Source: JANQIO01 sp043513815
Lineage (GTDB): Bacteria; Pseudomonadota; Gammaproteobacteria; Pseudomonadales; Halieaceae
Direction: 5' to 3'
Length of the DNA stretch: 64,000 nt
Assembly (NCBI GenBank): GCA_043513815.1
Contig: CP121313.1
Location: forward strand, 1,922,001 to 1,986,000
In this document: positions 44,053 to 52,092 of the stretch, piece by piece
Numbering within the stretch: the stretch's first letter is position 1
Layout of the letters: each line of letters begins with the position of its first letter
Program-made: the position numbers and the translations under genes
Notes under the pieces: model-generated
The model's input: the letters and a program-made list of their open reading frames with translations, nothing else
Told to the model about the DNA's origin: nothing
Databases searched by the model: none

Positions 44053-45780
44053 ATGGCGCAGGCGATTCGGCGACGACCCCAGGGCGGGACACTACCCGGC
44101 GATCTGCACCCCGTGCTCGAGCGGGTATTTGCTGGTCGTGGTATTGCCAGTCCCGGCGAGCTTGAGCTGGGTCTCGACCGTCTTTTGCCGCCGACGGGCT
44201 TCGCCGGGCTCGATCAGGCGGCGGAATTACTGGCTGACAGCCTGGAAGCCGGACAGAAGATTCTCATCGTTGGCGATTTCGACGCTGATGGCGCGACCAG
44301 CATCGCTGTGGGCGTTACGCTGCTGCATGCCATGGGCGCGGTCGACGTCGACTTTCTGGTACCCAATCGCTTTGAATACGGCTATGGCCTGACACCGGAG
44401 ATCGTTGATCTGGCCAGCCAGCGCTCGCCGGATATCATCGTCACGGTAGACAACGGCATATCGAGCCTTGAGGGGGTCACCAGGGCAGGGGAGCTGGGTA
44501 TGCGCACCCTGGTAACAGACCACCACCTGCCAGGCCGTGAATTGCCCGCAGCCGACGTCATCGTCAACCCCAACCAGCCCGGCTGCCAGTTTCCCAGCAA
44601 GCACCTGGCCGGCGTCGGCGTCATTTTCTATGTCATGTCGGCGCTGCGACGCTGCCTTCGGGAACGCGGCTGGTTTGAACGCCTTGGGATTGAACCGCCC
44701 AGCCTGGCGTCGGTGCTGGACCTGGTGGCCCTGGGCACGGTCGCTGACGTGGTACCCCTGGATGGCAATAATCGTATCCTGGTACAGCAGGGCCTGCTGC
44801 GCATTCGAGCCGGTCAAACCCGGCCCGGCATCGAAGCGCTGTTGCACATTGCCGGGCGCCCGCTGCATAGGGTGGTGGCCTCGGACCTTTCCTTTGCGGT
44901 CGCCCCGCGACTCAATGCCGCCGGGCGGCTCGATGATATGTCGGTGGGCATTGCCTGCCTGCTGGCGCCCAGCCAGTCGGTGGCCAACCAGTACGCCGAG
45001 CAGTTGGACAGCCTCAACCGGGATCGCCAGCAAATTGAGCGGGGCATGCAGGAACAGGCTTCGGCAGCACTGGCCGCCTTGGACCTTGCCGATGCCGGGC
45101 AACTGCCCAACAGTATCTGCCTTTACCAGGCCGGCTGGCACCAGGGCGTGGTGGGCATCCTGGCATCCCGCATCAAGGATCGCTGGCACCGACCGGTGAT
45201 TGCTTTTGCCGACGGTGATGACGGCAGTATCAAGGGTTCGGCGCGCTCTATACCTGGCCTGCATATTCGCGACGTCCTCGACCGGGTCGCCAGCAGCGAG
45301 CCGGGTCTCATCAGCAAGTTCGGTGGTCATGCGATGGCTGCCGGCCTTTCGATCCCCCGGGAAAATTTTGAACGCTTTGCCAGTGCGCTGGACGCCGTGG
45401 TCACCGACTGGCTGGATGACGTCGAGCTGAACGCGGTGGTGGAGAGCGACGGGGAGCTGGGTGAAGATGAGCTGCAGCTACCCCTGGCCCGGCAGCTGCG
45501 CTACGCAGCCCCCTGGGGGCAGCATTTCCCCGAGCCTGTGTTTGACGGTGTATTTCACCTGGTACATCAGCGCATCGTCGGCGAGAAGCACCTGAAACTG
45601 GTGGTGTCACCGGAGGGCAGCCCCGACTGCCTGCTGGACGCGATTGCCTTCAATGTCGATACCGAGGTGTGGCCCAGTGCCGAAGCGCAGCGGGTGGAGA
45701 TCGCCTATCGGCTGGATTGCAACTACTACCGCGGTGAGGAGCGCCTGCAACTCATGGTCGAGGTTTTGAGGCAGGCTTGA
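44053..45780 (+). CDS. recJ: single-stranded-DNA-specific exonuclease RecJ
   Basis: 5'-3' single-strand exonuclease for recombination, base excision and mismatch repair. It has 575 aa (E. coli 577). DHH-family motifs are GDFDADGATS, VDNGIS, TDHHLPG (DHH at 156-158), and GGHAMAAGLSI in the DHHA1 domain. A C-terminal OB-fold follows. The xerD-dsbC-recJ-prfB-lysS order of E. coli is kept with insertions. Confidence 0.96.
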   Translation: MAQAIRRRPQGGTLPGDLHPVLERVFAGRGIASPGELELGLDRLLPPTGFAGLDQAAELLADSLEAGQKILIVGDFDADGATSIAVGVTLLHAMGAVDVDFLVPNRFEYGYGLTPEIVDLASQRSPDIIVTVDNGISSLEGVTRAGELGMRTLVTDHHLPGRELPAADVIVNPNQPGCQFPSKHLAGVGVIFYVMSALRRCLRERGWFERLGIEPPSLASVLDLVALGTVADVVPLDGNNRILVQQGLLRIRAGQTRPGIEALLHIAGRPLHRVVASDLSFAVAPRLNAAGRLDDMSVGIACLLAPSQSVANQYAEQLDSLNRDRQQIERGMQEQASAALAALDLADAGQLPNSICLYQAGWHQGVVGILASRIKDRWHRPVIAFADGDDGSIKGSARSIPGLHIRDVLDRVASSEPGLISKFGGHAMAAGLSIPRENFERFASALDAVVTDWLDDVELNAVVESDGELGEDELQLPLARQLRYAAPWGQHFPEPVFDGVFHLVHQRIVGEKHLKLVVSPEGSPDCLLDAIAFNVDTEVWPSAEAQRVEIAYRLDCNYYRGEERLQLMVEVLRQA

Positions 45781-45874
45781 CTCGGCTGGACTGCCGGCGT
45801 TTATATGGACGCATGCATGCACTGTTGTTTTACGCTGTTGCGGCGCCGCCTGTTTGTCATGAGGTGGTGTGCTG

Positions 45875-46933
45875 GTGAGTAGCTGCTGTCCCGAAACCAC
45901 CGAGCCGGAGAATGATCACTGCGCCAGTCATACGGCAGGCAGGGACTGGTTTCTTGTCATCGTTGCGGCGACGGCCGGCGTGTTGTACGCGGTGGGCCTG
46001 GCGTTGCCCCACAGTGATGCCTGGTACGTCACCCTGACCCACGGCGTCGTGGAACTGTTCAACATGATGTGGTGGGGGCTGGCCATTGGCGTGTTCTTTG
46101 TTGGCCTGCTGGGCCGAATACCACGCGATCTGGTGATGTCTGTGTTGGGTCATCGCGAAGGCTTCGGCTCGCTTTTGCGGGCCACCCTGGCGGGTGTCTT
46201 TCTGGATCTGTGCAGCCACGGCATCCTGGCGGTGGGTATGAAGCTATATGAACGCGGTGCCTCCCTGGGGCAGGTCATGGCCTTTCTGCTGGCCAGTCCC
46301 TGGAACTCCTTTTCCCTGACGCTGATACTGTTCGCCCTGATCGGCGTCGGATGGACCTTGCTGTTTATCCTGCTGTCCCTGGTGATCGGCCTGCTCAGTG
46401 GGCTGATTTTTGATGCGCTGGTGCGGCGCGGCTCCCTGCCGCAGAATCCGCATCGAGGGCAGCTCAACCCGGAGGCGCGCTTCACCGACCTCTGGCAGGA
46501 ATTCCGCGACGACTGGGAATTTTCATTGGCGGGCTGCGGTCGGCTGTTGGTGGATGGCTTTAACGGGGCGAGGGTGGTGATTCGCTGGGGGCTTTTCGGC
46601 ATATTGCTGGCTGCCGGTATTCGCGCGGCGGTTCCGTCGGAGCAGTTTGTGGCCTGGTTTGGCGCCAGCGTATCCGGCCTGTGGTTGACGCTGCTGGCAG
46701 CCACGGTGGTGGAGGTGTGCTCCGAGGGCACGACCCCGGTGGCCGCTGACCTCATGAATCGTGCGGGTGCCCCCGGCAATGCATTTACGTTCCTGATGGC
46801 CGGCGTATCCACTGACTACACCGAGATCATGTCCATCCGTGATACTACGGCCTCCTGGAAGATTGCCCTGTACCTACCGCTGGTCACCTTGCCCCAGGTC
46901 CTGGTCATAGGCGCCCTGTTGAACCAATTTTGA
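45875..46933 (+). CDS. DUF318-family permease (ArsP-type fold), Cys/His-rich N-terminus
   Basis: A 352-aa integral membrane protein with about eight hydrophobic segments. Two related halves carry the permease signatures GVFLDLCSHGILAVGMKLYERGAS and VVEVCSEGTTPVAADLMNRAG, both with GxP/GxS-type conserved turns and a membrane cysteine. The family includes ArsP, which exports organoarsenicals. The N-terminal 22 residues contain CC, H-x-C-x-x-H spacing (SSCCPETTEPENDHCASH), suggesting metal contact. GTG 45875 has AGGTG eight bases upstream; GTG 45869 is the alternative. It is inserted between recJ and prfB, normally neighbours. The substrate is unknown. Confidence 0.82.
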   Translation: MSSCCPETTEPENDHCASHTAGRDWFLVIVAATAGVLYAVGLALPHSDAWYVTLTHGVVELFNMMWWGLAIGVFFVGLLGRIPRDLVMSVLGHREGFGSLLRATLAGVFLDLCSHGILAVGMKLYERGASLGQVMAFLLASPWNSFSLTLILFALIGVGWTLLFILLSLVIGLLSGLIFDALVRRGSLPQNPHRGQLNPEARFTDLWQEFRDDWEFSLAGCGRLLVDGFNGARVVIRWGLFGILLAAGIRAAVPSEQFVAWFGASVSGLWLTLLAATVVEVCSEGTTPVAADLMNRAGAPGNAFTFLMAGVSTDYTEIMSIRDTTASWKIALYLPLVTLPQVLVIGALLNQF

Positions 46934-46948
46934 GGGCTGCGCTACAAT
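46919..46948 (+). promoter_or_regulatory. predicted sigma-70 promoter of prfB
   Basis: TTGAAC (46919-46924), 18-bp spacer, TACAAT (46943-46948), then GCGCCGCC. The -35 overlaps the last codons of the permease gene. The expected start is near 46955, 24 nt before the prfB ATG. Confidence 0.6.
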
Positions 46949-46978
46949 GCGCCGCCTTTTACGGACGCCAGACCCCTA

Positions 46979-48077
46979 ATGCTTGAAATTGCCCCGCTGT
47001 TGCAGACCCTCAAGGAAATCGACGAGCGCACTGATGTGCTTAGGGGGTACCTTTGACTACGCTCAGCGCAAGGACAGACTCGCTGAGGTAGAGCTGGAAC
47101 TGGCCGAGCCCAGCGTCTGGGATGAGCCGGAGCGCGCCCAGGAACTGGGTCGCGAACGCGCCTCACTCGAAACCATCGTCAAGACTATCGAAGAGCTGGA
47201 CACTGGCGCCAGTGATGCCGGCGACCTGCTGCAGATGGCGGCAGAGGAGGATGATGAGGCCACCGTGGAGGACATCCGCAAGGAAATCCAGGGCCTGGAA
47301 GCCAGGCTTGAGCAGCTGGAATTTCGTCGTATGTTCGCAGGCGAGATGGACCCCAATAATGCCTTCCTCGATATCCAGGCCGGTTCCGGGGGCACCGAAG
47401 CCCAGGATTGGGCGGAAATGCTGTTGCGCATGTACCTGCGCTGGGGCGAGGCCCACGATTTCAAGACCACCCTGGAAGAAGTCTCCTCCGGGGACGTGGC
47501 CGGTATAAAGAGCGCCACGATTCGTTTCGAGGGTGAGTACGCGTTTGGCTGGCTGCGCACGGAGACCGGCGTCCACCGGCTGGTTCGCAAGTCGCCCTTC
47601 GACTCCGGCAACCGGCGTCACACCTCCTTCAGCTCGGTGTTTGTGTCTCCGGAAATCGACGACAGCGTCGAGATCGAGATCGACCCTTCCGACGTGCGCA
47701 CGGACACCTACCGGGCCTCGGGTGCGGGTGGCCAGCACGTCAACAAGACCGATTCCGCCGTACGCCTGACCCATGAACCCTCGGGCATTGTGGTGCAGTG
47801 CCAGAGCGAGCGCTCCCAGCACCAGAACCGGGACAAGGCCTGGAAGATGCTGCGTGCGCGACTCTACGAGCAGGAAATGTTGAAGCGGGCAGAGGCGGCC
47901 CAGGCCATGGAAGACAGCAAGTCGGATATCGGCTGGGGCAGCCAGATTCGCTCCTACGTACTGGATGACCAGCGCGTGAAGGACCTGCGTACCAACATTG
48001 AAACCTCAAACACCCAGGCGGTGCTGGACGGCGACATCGACCAGTTCATCGAGGCCTCCCTGAAAAAGGGCCTGTAA
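46979..48077 (+). CDS. prfB: peptide chain release factor 2, programmed +1 frameshift
   Basis: Recognises UGA and UAA and releases the nascent chain. The gene is read as 46979-47053 joined to 47055-48077, 365 aa, the same as E. coli. Frame 0 ends after LRGYL at an in-frame TGA (47054-47056); a +1 shift continues with DYAQRKDRLAEVE. The tripeptide anticodon SPF appears in VRKSPFDSGNRRHT, and the GGQ motif in ASGAGGQHVNKTDS. It is paired with lysS as in E. coli. Confidence 0.97.
47042..47057 (+). promoter_or_regulatory. prfB autoregulatory frameshift site
   Basis: An internal Shine-Dalgarno AGGGGG (47043-47047 core) lies three bases before CTT (47051-47053) and the TGA stop followed by C. This is the classical slippery CTT-TGA-C arrangement: low RF2 slows termination and favours the +1 shift to GAC. 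An RNA-level regulator rather than a sequencing error. Confidence 0.95.
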
Positions 48078-48098
48078 GGCCGCAAGCAAGGAAAGAAC

Positions 48099-49589
48099 AT
48101 GACAGACGAGAAGGGTGCTGCGCCCGAGGACGAGAACAAGCTGGTGGCCGAACGTCGCGCCAAGCTGGCGGCACTACGCGAGCAGGGAGCGGCCTTCCCC
48201 AATGACTTCCGCCGCACGGCATGGGCAGGCGAGTTGCAGGAGCGCTACGCCGACAGCGACAAGCCCAGCCTGGAAGCGGCCGCCGAAGAATTCTCCGTTT
48301 GCGGTCGCCTTACCCGCAACCGCGGCGCCTTTCTATTGATCCAGGACGGCAGCGGCGAAATTCAGCTCTATGTCGACCGCAAGGGCCTGGATGACGATAC
48401 CCTGGCGGCAATCAAGGGCTGGGATCTCGGCGACATCGTCGCCGCCAGTGGTCCGCTTTATCGCTCCGGCAAAGGCGATCTCTACATCAATATGGCGCAG
48501 GCGCGGCTGCTGACCAAGGCGCTGCGGCCCCTGCCGGATAAATATCACGGACTGGCGGACCAGGAGCTGCGTTACCGACGCCGCTACGTGGATCTGATCG
48601 TGAACCCGGAGTCCCGTGAGGTGTTTCGCAAGCGCTCTGCCATCATCGACAGTATCCGGCGCTTCATGCAGGCCCGGGAATTCATGGAAGTCGAAACACC
48701 CATGATGCAACCGATCCCGGGCGGTGCCGCCGCGAGACCGTTCAAGACCCACCACAATGCGCTGGACCTGGACATGTACCTGCGCATCGCGCCAGAGCTT
48801 TATCTCAAGCGCCTCACGGTCGGTGGCTTTGAGCGGGTCTTCGAAATCAACCGTAATTTCCGGAATGAGGGGCTGTCCACGCGCCACAACCCTGAATTCA
48901 CCATGTTGGAATACTACTGGGCCTTTGCCGACTACAACGACGCCATGGACTTGACCGAAGCCATGATGCGCCAGCTGGCTGTCGAGGTGCTGGGTTCCAC
49001 CACGGTTCACTACCAGGGCACCGACTACCATCTGGGTGAGTCCTTCCAGCGCATGACCGTGTTTGATTCGATCCTGCACTTCAATCCACAGGTCGACGCC
49101 GCGGAGCTGGCCGATGAAACCGGCGCCCGCGCTATTGCGGAAGGCCTGGGTATCCCGCTGAAGGAAAGCTGGGGGCTTGGCAAGGTGCAACTGGAAATCT
49201 TCGAGAAGACCGTGGAAGACCAGCTGGACCAGCCGACGTTTATTACCGAGTACCCCACCGAGGTGTCGCCACTGTCGCGCCGCAATGACGAGAACCCCTT
49301 CGTGACGGATCGCTTCGAGTTTTTCATTGCCGGCCGCGAACTGGCCAATGGATTCTCCGAGCTTAATGACCCGGAAGACCAGGCCGAGCGCTTTCGCGCC
49401 CAGGTGGCGGAAAAGGACGCCGGCGACCTGGAAGCGATGCATTACGACGAGGATTATATCGTCGCTCTGGAGTATGGATTGCCGCCAACGGTGGGAGAGG
49501 GTATCGGAATCGATCGCCTGGTGATGTTTCTGACTGACAGTCCCTCAATTCGTGACGTACTTCTCTTCCCACACATGCGTCCGGAGTGA
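48099..49589 (+). CDS. lysS: lysyl-tRNA synthetase (class II)
   Basis: Charges tRNA-Lys. It has 496 aa. The N-terminal OB-fold binds the anticodon (FSVCGRLTRNRGAFLLIQDGS). Motif 2 is GFERVFEINRNFRNEG with RHNPEFTMLEYY. Motif 3 is GEGIGIDRLVMFLTDSPSIRD. It starts 21 bp after prfB with GGAAAG upstream and is probably co-transcribed. Confidence 0.97.
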   Translation: MTDEKGAAPEDENKLVAERRAKLAALREQGAAFPNDFRRTAWAGELQERYADSDKPSLEAAAEEFSVCGRLTRNRGAFLLIQDGSGEIQLYVDRKGLDDDTLAAIKGWDLGDIVAASGPLYRSGKGDLYINMAQARLLTKALRPLPDKYHGLADQELRYRRRYVDLIVNPESREVFRKRSAIIDSIRRFMQAREFMEVETPMMQPIPGGAAARPFKTHHNALDLDMYLRIAPELYLKRLTVGGFERVFEINRNFRNEGLSTRHNPEFTMLEYYWAFADYNDAMDLTEAMMRQLAVEVLGSTTVHYQGTDYHLGESFQRMTVFDSILHFNPQVDAAELADETGARAIAEGLGIPLKESWGLGKVQLEIFEKTVEDQLDQPTFITEYPTEVSPLSRRNDENPFVTDRFEFFIAGRELANGFSELNDPEDQAERFRAQVAEKDAGDLEAMHYDEDYIVALEYGLPPTVGEGIGIDRLVMFLTDSPSIRDVLLFPHMRPE

Positions 49590-49622
49590 CAGCGGGCGCG
49601 GCGTCAGGCTATTATCCGCAGG

Positions 49623-50207
49623 ATGAAAACCACGCTGACAATCGCGCTTGCAGTCTTGCTGGTCGCCTGTGGCGGCCAGCCGGCACGTGAACAGGCTGCT
49701 GGCAACGAAACGGCCGGGGAACCCGTCCCAGAGCTCAACCTGAACCTGCCCGGCTCGGACTGTGCGTGCCAGGTTGAACAGGACAATTACACCTTTCTTG
49801 AGCGCGGCCTGGAGTCGCTGGATGAGCGCGCCTATGTGGAAGCGCTGCAGTACTTCCAGCGTTACCTGCGCATCGAGAAATCGGAGCTGGCAGCGGTGGA
49901 GTCCGGCATCGCCATCGCCTACCTCAGCATGCTGCCCGAGAGCCCGATCTTTGATCGCGATGCGGCCCGAGACAGTTACAGTGCGCTGCGGCCGCGTATC
50001 AGCGACGACATGAAGCTGCATACCGAGGTGGCATTGATGAAATCGTCGCTTGATTCCTTTCTCGACATGCACACCCAGGTAGACCGGCTGATTCAGGCCA
50101 ACGCTGGCCTGCGGGTCGAGCTTGAAAAACGCGAAGACGCGATCAAGCGGCTTCGTGATTTGACGCTTGGGCGTGAACCTGAAGAGGCAGGATTACTCGG
50201 AAATTAG
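49623..50207 (+). CDS. predicted lipoprotein with C-terminal coiled coil
   Basis: A 194-aa exported protein of unknown function. The lipobox LVAC has its acceptor at Cys16. Two further cysteines lie in DCACQ. The middle resembles a TPR-like helical pair (VEALQYFQRYLRIEKSELAAVESGIA, split). The last 45 residues form a coiled coil (VDRLIQANAGLRVELEKRE). It recalls QseG/YfhG lipoproteins that sit beside histidine kinases, but similarity is only in layout. Its 3' end overlaps the convergent kinase gene by 65 bp. Confidence 0.75.
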   Translation: MKTTLTIALAVLLVACGGQPAREQAAGNETAGEPVPELNLNLPGSDCACQVEQDNYTFLERGLESLDERAYVEALQYFQRYLRIEKSELAAVESGIAIAYLSMLPESPIFDRDAARDSYSALRPRISDDMKLHTEVALMKSSLDSFLDMHTQVDRLIQANAGLRVELEKREDAIKRLRDLTLGREPEEAGLLGN

Positions 50208-51690
50208 TCCCGCGCCCCGGCTCACTCTCGACACTGATTGAGCCGCCCATCATTTCGCAATAATCCTTGCAGATTGCCAGCCCAAGGCCGGTGCCACCGT
50301 AATTGGCGGTGGTTGACTTGTCGGCCTGTACGAAGGCGTCGAACACCTTGGCCTGTTGCGCCTCAGACATGCCGATGCCGGTATCTTCCACTTCGAACAG
50401 CACTAGCGCATCCTCACCCTCCAGCCTCGAAGAACGCACCGTGATCAAGCCGTCCTTGGTGAACTTGCAGGCGTTGCTGAGCAGGTTTATGAATATCTGG
50501 CGGAACTTGGTGGCATCGTTGAACAGCAGTGGCAGGCTGTCATCCAGTTCGACTTCCAGGCGATTGTTGTTCTTGCCGAGCTGGGGTCGTATGGCGTTGC
50601 AGGACTGCTCCAGCAACTCCGGTGAGCTGAAGTTCTCCGGGTAGAGTTCAATCTTGCCGGTCTCGATCTTGGAGAGGTCGAGAATGTCATTGATAAGCGC
50701 CAGTAGCTGCTTGCCCGACACGATGATCTTGTCGAGATCGTTCTTGAACTGGTCTCGGTCAGTGACGCCGCCATCTTCTACCTCGTCAAACAGCATTTCA
50801 CTGTAGCCAATGATCGCGTTGAGCGGAGTGCGCAGTTCGTGACTGACATTGGCAAGGAAGCTGCTCTTGGCCTCGTTGGCGCGGTCGGCGTCCTCCTTGG
50901 CCTGCTGGACTTCCTCTATGGCATTGCGAAGCTTGGCCGACATGTCGTTGAAGGCTTTTGCCAGTTCACCGATTTCGCCGGCGTCCTCAATCCCGTCGAT
51001 ACGGTAGTCCAGGTCGCCTGAGCCGATTCGCAAGGTGCCCGTCTTGAGGCGGCTGAAGGAACTGTTGGTGTAACGAATAAGGAAGAAGCCGAGGATGCTG
51101 GACAACAGTACCGAGGCAAGAAAACTGATAGCGGTGATGCGGTCCGTTAGCGAGATTGTCTGGTCAATGATGGTGGCCTGCTGGTCAGAGATAAAGCTCT
51201 GCCGATCTTCCAGTACCACCAGGTTCTGGCGTACTTCGTCATACACATCCGGCACGTCGGGAGAAGCGTGAGGGGAGCTCCAGCCCGCATCGTTGTAATT
51301 GCGATAAAACGCGCGCCAGGCCGGCAGCAGTTGCTCGGTGGCTCGCCAGAGCGCGTCGTACTGTGGGCGTGTCACCTCATGGGTTGTGCGGCCCAGTCGC
51401 GCTACATCGTCGCTAATTGCGAAGAGGTTACCGGTGGCGCGCCCAAGGTCTTCTTCGCTCAGTCGCTCTTCGGTGGTTTCCCGCAGGGTCGCGAGCACTC
51501 GAATCTGCTTGCGCTGTTCTTCAAGTTGAAGCCCTATGTTGGTGGCAAGCTGTTGCGCCGAGACGGATTCCCGATAGGCATTCATGCTCTCGGTTCGGGC
51601 GAAGCTGCCCCAGAAATGGGTGCCGACATTGAGCGAAAAGATCAGCAGGATCGCCAGCAGCGACAGGGTGAGTCGGCGGCTAAGGCTCAA
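50143..51690 (-). CDS. HAMP-domain sensor histidine kinase
   Basis: A 515-aa membrane kinase. Segment 1 is about 8-26, a helical periplasmic sensor of about 155 residues follows (28-184, no named domain seen), and segment 2 is about 186-206. HAMP is 207-260, then a coiled linker. The DHp domain has the phospho-accepting His284 in SSFLANVSHELRTPLNAIIGYSEML. The ATPase domain has FINLLSNACKFT, VEDTGIGMS and GGTGLGLAICKDYCEMM. There is no receiver domain of its own. It overlaps the response regulator gene by 4 bp and probably phosphorylates that protein and the REC-cyclase upstream in the operon. Confidence 0.93.
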   Translation of the reverse strand: MSLSRRLTLSLLAILLIFSLNVGTHFWGSFARTESMNAYRESVSAQQLATNIGLQLEEQRKQIRVLATLRETTEERLSEEDLGRATGNLFAISDDVARLGRTTHEVTRPQYDALWRATEQLLPAWRAFYRNYNDAGWSSPHASPDVPDVYDEVRQNLVVLEDRQSFISDQQATIIDQTISLTDRITAISFLASVLLSSILGFFLIRYTNSSFSRLKTGTLRIGSGDLDYRIDGIEDAGEIGELAKAFNDMSAKLRNAIEEVQQAKEDADRANEAKSSFLANVSHELRTPLNAIIGYSEMLFDEVEDGGVTDRDQFKNDLDKIIVSGKQLLALINDILDLSKIETGKIELYPENFSSPELLEQSCNAIRPQLGKNNNRLEVELDDSLPLLFNDATKFRQIFINLLSNACKFTKDGLITVRSSRLEGEDALVLFEVEDTGIGMSEAQQAKVFDAFVQADKSTTANYGGTGLGLAICKDYCEMMGGSISVESEPGRGTNFRVILPLQVHAQASNHEAA

Positions 51691-52067
51691 GAGCCGCGGC
51701 CTTTGTCGGCCCAGCTCTGGATTTTTTCTACCAGTGCCGGGAAGTCGATCGGTTTGGTGGCAAAGTCATCGCAACCCGCCTCAATGGCGCGGTCGCGATC
51801 TTCGCCCATGGCGTGGGCCGTCAGGGCGATAACGACCTGGCCGGCGATGTCCGGGTCCTGTCGCGCTTCCTTGCAGGTGGTCCAGCCGTCCTTGACCGGC
51901 AGATTCATGTCCAGCAGGACGATATCCGGCCTGATCGAGCGCATCTTCTCCAGAGCCTGCTCGCCGTCACCGGCGCCCTCTACGTCGAAGCCGGCACGGT
52001 TCAGCCGTCGCGTCAGCATATCGCGATTCATCTCGTTGTCTTCGACCAGTAGTACCTTGACTGACAC
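51687..52067 (-). CDS. single-domain response regulator (CheY/DivK-like)
   Basis: A 126-aa receiver domain with no output domain. The acidic pocket is E9-D10, the phospho-acceptor Asp53 in IVLLDMNLPVKDGW, Thr83 and Lys105 in TKPID. Such proteins relay phosphate or act by protein contact. The start is GTG (52067-52065) with GGAG a few bases before. It lies between the cyclase (25 bp upstream) and the kinase (4-bp overlap), in one operon. Confidence 0.92.
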   Translation of the reverse strand: MSVKVLLVEDNEMNRDMLTRRLNRAGFDVEGAGDGEQALEKMRSIRPDIVLLDMNLPVKDGWTTCKEARQDPDIAGQVVIALTAHAMGEDRDRAIEAGCDDFATKPIDFPALVEKIQSWADKGRGS

Positions 52068-52092
52068 CTGTATCTCCGTATTTCTTGCGCCC

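Noticed and set aside
47054..47056. prfB as a broken gene
   Set aside because: The TGA is the known programmed frameshift stop with its internal Shine-Dalgarno; the rest is intact.
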